Assembly (NCBI RefSeq): GCF_037392515.1
Contig: NC_090280.1
Location: 61,207,504 to 61,271,503, forward strand
Source of the DNA: Haliotis asinina
Lineage: Eukaryota; Mollusca; Gastropoda; Lepetellida; Haliotidae
Direction of reading: 5' to 3'
Length of the DNA stretch: 64,000 nt
Shown: positions 60,094 through 64,000 of the stretch, one piece after another
How the letters are laid out: each line of letters begins with the position of its first letter
How positions within the stretch are numbered: position 1 is the first letter of the stretch
Made by a program: the position numbers and the translations under genes
The notes under the pieces: generated by a model
Database searches by the model: none
Seen by the model: the letters and a program-made list of their open reading frames with translations, nothing else
What the model was told of the DNA's origin: nothing

Positions 60094-60882
60094 TTACAAC
60101 TGATCCAACAAACTATTAATCACTGTTTCTATTATATCCAGCGCTGTTCCGTAGTTCATCCCTGATGAGATCTGATGCTCAATGTACATGCGGAAGATCT
60201 ATTGAAGGAAAACGATGATTGTCATGAAAAGGAACGTCAGACGAAGCTGAACATACGTGGATATTATTTGGTTGCTTGTGCGTAATGTCTCATAAAATCT
60301 AAGTTCAAAAGTCTACAGTCTCCCAATAATTTGTAAATGCTCTAGAAAACATTTCTGATATATTTCCCTGACAACTTTTCAGAAATACTATATTTACGTA
60401 GGGAAGTTACTGTAACTAAAATGATAAATTTAGTATGATACTTAAACTATTACATAACCCATTTATATCATATATATGCAATGACGAAATGGCTCTTTCA
60501 GTCTTTATTCTGTTTGGCTTTAAAATTGTATGTACACGTTGATTTATTTTTTATCAAAATAAAAGAAAAACAACTGTCCATTTCTTTGAAAGACTAATTA
60601 TCGGTCACGGAAAATCGCTGATGACTGCAGGTTGTCACAAGAAAGGTTAAACCATGTCAGGTCAACAGTTTCCATGTAAAATATAGGGCGCATAAAAACA
60701 TGAAAACTTACATCTTGACTTCCACACTGAAGGTTGGCAGGTAATGTGAGTGCCAAATAGGCATCCTCCTGGTTTCTGTCACACAGGAGCGTCCAGTATC
60801 GCTCGGGCTCACTCAGTAGGAGCTTCTGGAGGCAAGACCTTTCTACCTCATCTTTAAACTTCAAGGCGGATGCCACCTGAAT
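60094..60882 (-). CDS. Unrecognised gene, EPERY family member 2 (5' exon not found)
   Basis: An internal exon at 60882-60712 (acceptor CCGTTACAG, donor GATGTAAGT) encodes IQVASALKFKDEVERSC, LLLSEPERYWTLLCDRNQED and AYLALTLPANLQCGSQD. The last exon is 60198-60094 (acceptor CCTTCAATAG), IFRMYIEHQISSGMN, YGTALDIIETVINSLLDQL, TAA. The 513-bp intron is phase 0, at the same point as in the 31-kb gene. No start codon is placed: upstream in-frame Met codons lie in SINE sequence (60955 onwards), and the acceptor argues for an upstream exon. A conserved segment at 62285-62530 could contain it but is unproven. Both exons look helical, with no signal peptide. No function is claimed. Confidence 0.6.
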
Positions 60883-60954
60883 CTGTAACGGATATATAGG
60901 CAAATGGCTACGTAAATCTATTCTATTCTGAATACTGACTGACCAATTTTTGTG

Positions 60955-61130
60955 TAACGCCGCATTCAACAATATTCCAGCTCAGTGACGTCGATTCGAA
61001 CTGAGTCTAGACCAGACAATATAGTGATCAACAACATTAGCATCGGTCAACGCATTTTGGAACACGATGACATTTGTCAACCAAGTCAGCAAGTATGACA
61101 TGATCCCGTTAGCTGCTTCTTACGACAATT
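60955..61130 (-). mobile_element. Family-B SINE, decayed
   Basis: GTAACGCCGCATTCAACAAT, TCTAGACCAGACAATATAGT, GATCAACAACATTAGCATCG and GTCAACCAAGTCAGCAAGTA, then GCTTCTTACGACAA. It is 5'-truncated and sits next to the EPERY member 2 exon. Confidence 0.7.
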
Positions 61131-62042
61131 ATTTATCCTGTATGCAACCAGTATCAATTTATACAAGGTTTCATATTAATGATCATCATTATCATTATCA
61201 AATATTTTGTCTGATGTGTCTGAATGTCCATTATTGAACAACTTCAAGGCATCTCACTGGGTAATATCGGGGGACTCACAGATTTCGCGCACGCATATAA
61301 AAACACATGGGTACACATGCCACAAAAACACATGCAAAGGCATATTTCGGAGTCATTTAGAAGTTGGAGCAGTAAGGTGTGGTGACAGTTAATGTTTTAA
61401 TCCACTTTTGAAGTTTGCAGTCTGTTTAGAATAGAGTAAAATAAGGTAGAAATAAAAGGTGGCAAAGCTGTAGAAATTCTAGTCTGATATCCCACGTACA
61501 TGCATGCAGTTGTCCCTCGATTGAGGGAGATTTCGTTGTTTACATTTTTCCTTGTTTGTTCAAGGAGATACAACACCCCATGACAACTGCGTCATATAAC
61601 TGTATGTTTAAAGTCTATAAATAGTATGCATTACTTTGTTTGGTAGGCGTTTCAGGCCTGGTTCATTCCTACTCTGAATGCACAACGCATACCTTTTCGT
61701 GCATTTTGTCTGTCACCATTCAGCGAACATTATTTAACCGTATTGTGTACCCTTATGTGACAGGAAACATATCGACAAATGTGCATACAACTTACCTGCA
61801 TGGATTATGTTACTAGTCGTAAGGTATTGGTTATGCCAACCAGATCAGATAGTGTTCTGGGCTGTTTAGTTTTGTGGGCTGTTTAGTGCGGTGGTAAATA
61901 TTCGAAGTCCAGATTGGATCATTTCAGAGGATACATGCTCCAACGGAAAATACTGTTTCAAAGGATACTTTGTTATCAAGCTTTTCATAGCTTCAAAAGC
62001 TCCTTCACACTTTTATTGAAGACATGTTGAAGACCTGTGGAG
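61131..62042. other. Gene-free stretch
   Basis: No supported exon. A strong donor-like site on the minus strand (GCAG|GTAAGTTG near 61796) has no partner exon I can justify. Confidence 0.3.
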
Positions 62043-62131
62043 TTTGACACACTGGTGAGTTATGCCTGATCTGATGCCCGATTTTGACACACTGGTGACT
62101 TATATATATATGCCTGATCTGATGCCCGATT
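62043..62131. repeat. Minisatellite, two units of 40 and 49 bp
   Basis: TTTGACACACTGGTGAGTTA / TTTGACACACTGGTGACTTA and TGCCTGATCTGATGCCCGAT occur twice head to tail. The second unit has an extra (TA)n. Confidence 0.85.
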
Positions 62132-62284
62132 TTGACGTGCCTTGGCATGAAATCGAAATCGTCCAATGGACTCTGCTCTGAGAATTTTAGATGAAGGGGT
62201 TTGTTGTATATTGACTTTTTAAAGGGATACATTGATCACTCTCAAAGTGTCGCATGGCAAATTATACATATTATTTGATATTTC

Positions 62285-62530
62285 AAGGATGACTACATAC
62301 TTGTCTTCTTCAGTGTAATTGTTTCATCCATGGAAGGACTGTGATAGGTAACGCCCACGTCTTGATGGAGGCTGTGGATTTGGATTTGCTGCTTGCTTAA
62401 TGAGTGTGTCGACCTATGAAACAATCTTACTGGGTACAAAGTAAGACTATGTCATGACACGATGACATTTCAGAACTAAAACAACATTTTAACATCTAAA
62501 CTTCGCATATCAGACAGTTCATTTTCTGTG
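62285..62530. repeat. Second copy of the 29428-29655 segment
   Basis: See the partner entry. On the minus strand this copy opens ATGGATGAAACAATTACACT, reading MDETITLKKTSM before a GTATGT donor-like site. The 29-kb copy reads MDETITLMREN and stops. Confidence 0.55.
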
Positions 62531-64000
62531 TGTTTGTAAATTTAGGAATACTAAAAGGAGTATTTTATAAATTAAGTTTAGGGACCTTTTATGGCTTCGT
62601 TCGGGTATTTTGAGATATTCAGTCTTTTAATACACTAGTATGAATGTTCAAACATTTATAGAAACTTAGCAGATTGCCCCATTATGAAGATACTAACGTG
62701 TCGCAAACATATATCTTCCTTTGGAAATACTAGATCTTGTCAACATTTCCTCTTGATGAATCTACACAAAAGTATATGTTTAGAGAGTTTGTGTTTGTTT
62801 GTTTGTTTTGTTTTGTTTTTAGTTTGTTTTTTAGTTTGTTTGTTTGTTTGGTGTGTGTGTGTGTTTGTGTTCAGTGTCTCTTCCGACCTCCAGTGAAATT
62901 ACGTGTTGTTGTATACATAGTTCAAAGTGTGCCCTAGATCGATTTCATTATTGTATCATTGCACAGCTATAGATATCTTACACCAGATGGCGTTGTGCAT
63001 GTGACTTCCTGACATTTTCTGTCTGTTTTCAGCAAAGCCGGCAACAAAATTCAACGCAGCGAAAGTGTAGCAAAATTGCATTACAATTCTAAAGGCAAAT
63101 CAAAAAAACATATTGTGTTTAAAATTATCTTATATGTGTTTCGTCCCAAGAGACTGTTTAACAAAATATATCTTATGAGAATCTGAAAATGACTAATATG
63201 CCATCGAAGTAAAGCTAAAGACATAGAAACGAAAATAGAAAATGAACCTTGCTTTGCTACTCACACACGGGTCAGACATATCTGCTGATTTGGAGTAAAT
63301 GCCAACACCGACAATATAATGAAACTCTTCCGACACTTGTCAAAAAATGTGTACAGTACAAGGAAACGCCAGCCTGCTATGGCGTTTGCTCCTGATCTGA
63401 CGCATTCGAGTGCGTGATTGTCCCAACCTTAAATTCAATATTGAAATGCAATTGACGTTGTTTTGTTATATTATTTTTTCTATTTGTTTTATAAATATTT
63501 CTAATATCGTTAAGCAATACTATTTCAACAATAAACTAAACCGACGGTACTATTTGCTCGGACAACGGAAGTTGTTGCGTACGGATATGTGCTACTTGAT
63601 GTTTATAATGATTTTTTGTCACAAGAGTTCTTCCAATCTCACACGTACATTTGCGATTTTGTCCTTGCATTCTCCGGACATTAGAGATATGTCATGAATT
63701 AGTATGGCGATGGGTAATATATTTTATAATTGATAAATGCTTTGAAAAGATGGCCATACTACATTTACTCGTATGTTTCAAAGGACTTAGATGACACCCT
63801 ATGTGCATATTGTCATGCTCAAGTTCGTCATTTGTGTCATATAAACAACGATGGATGGTTGCCTGATTCAGGTGATGACATATTTACGACCTTGGACCAT
63901 TTACATTCTTTTTACATACCTTATCTTTGATCTTAAATGTGACTCTAATAATGTGATAAATATAATGCCACTTTTATTCATACACCATTTTCAACAGCTC
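62531..64000. other. AT-rich end of window
   Basis: It contains a (GTTT)n/(GT)n tract at 62790-62870. A frame at 63730-63930 (SKDLDDTLCAYCHAQVRHLC) has two close Cys and a His/Cys pair but no splice or family support. Nothing else is seen. Confidence 0.35.

Overview
This is a eukaryotic, intron-containing window. It looks like a gastropod mollusc, most likely an abalone (Haliotis). Two short-repeat families recur on both strands, and from memory both are abalone-type SINEs. One is a tRNA-headed family of about 166 bp. The other is a family of about 245-270 bp whose far end carries a small ...CCCGGACCTTCACGGGTC-type end. Both finish in the same (CTCA)n tail. Secreted lectin-type and VWD-type genes with GT/AG introns fit the same picture. 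The species is an inference; I ran no search.

Layout. (1) 3.3-13.7 kb holds a duplicated minus-strand gene encoding a PAN/apple-like domain plus a C-type lectin domain. The copy at 12224-13443 is open. The copy at 3653-6487 has a one-base frameshift in its PAN exon, and a SINE sits exactly at its stop codon. (2) 15.1-16.4 kb holds a Ty3/gypsy-like gag relic. (3) 16765-18225 is a single-exon secreted protein (signal peptide, coiled coil, Thr/Pro linker, YWTD-propeller-like C-terminus). A broken copy of its 5' end lies at 19224-19408. (4) 20193-27796 is a complete plus-strand six-exon gene (signal peptide, EGF-like, VWD, C8-like; 351 aa) with a CRE/TATA-like promoter. (5) 30931-31753 and 60094-60882 are two members of a small minus-strand gene family I do not recognise. 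They share an EPERY motif, a phase-0 intron at the matching place and a similar last exon. They are the best candidates here for something undescribed. (6) 34.7-35.2, 9.6-10.4 and 42.9-45.6 kb hold LINE relics; the last is R2/NeSL-like with a restriction-like endonuclease and has lost its RT core. (7) 51.4-53.1 kb is a gypsy gag-protease-integrase relic without RT, followed at 53772-55068 by a full-length Tc1 element with both TIRs but an inactivated transposase. (8) The rest, especially 36-42 kb, 45.7-51 kb and 55-64 kb, is AT-rich, gene-poor DNA with satellites, foldbacks and short duplications.

The recognisable genes encode secreted or recognition-type proteins: lectin, VWD/EGF, and coiled-coil propeller. 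They show repeated local duplication and decay and have SINEs inserted at or just after stop codons. Nothing links them into one pathway beyond their shared secreted nature.
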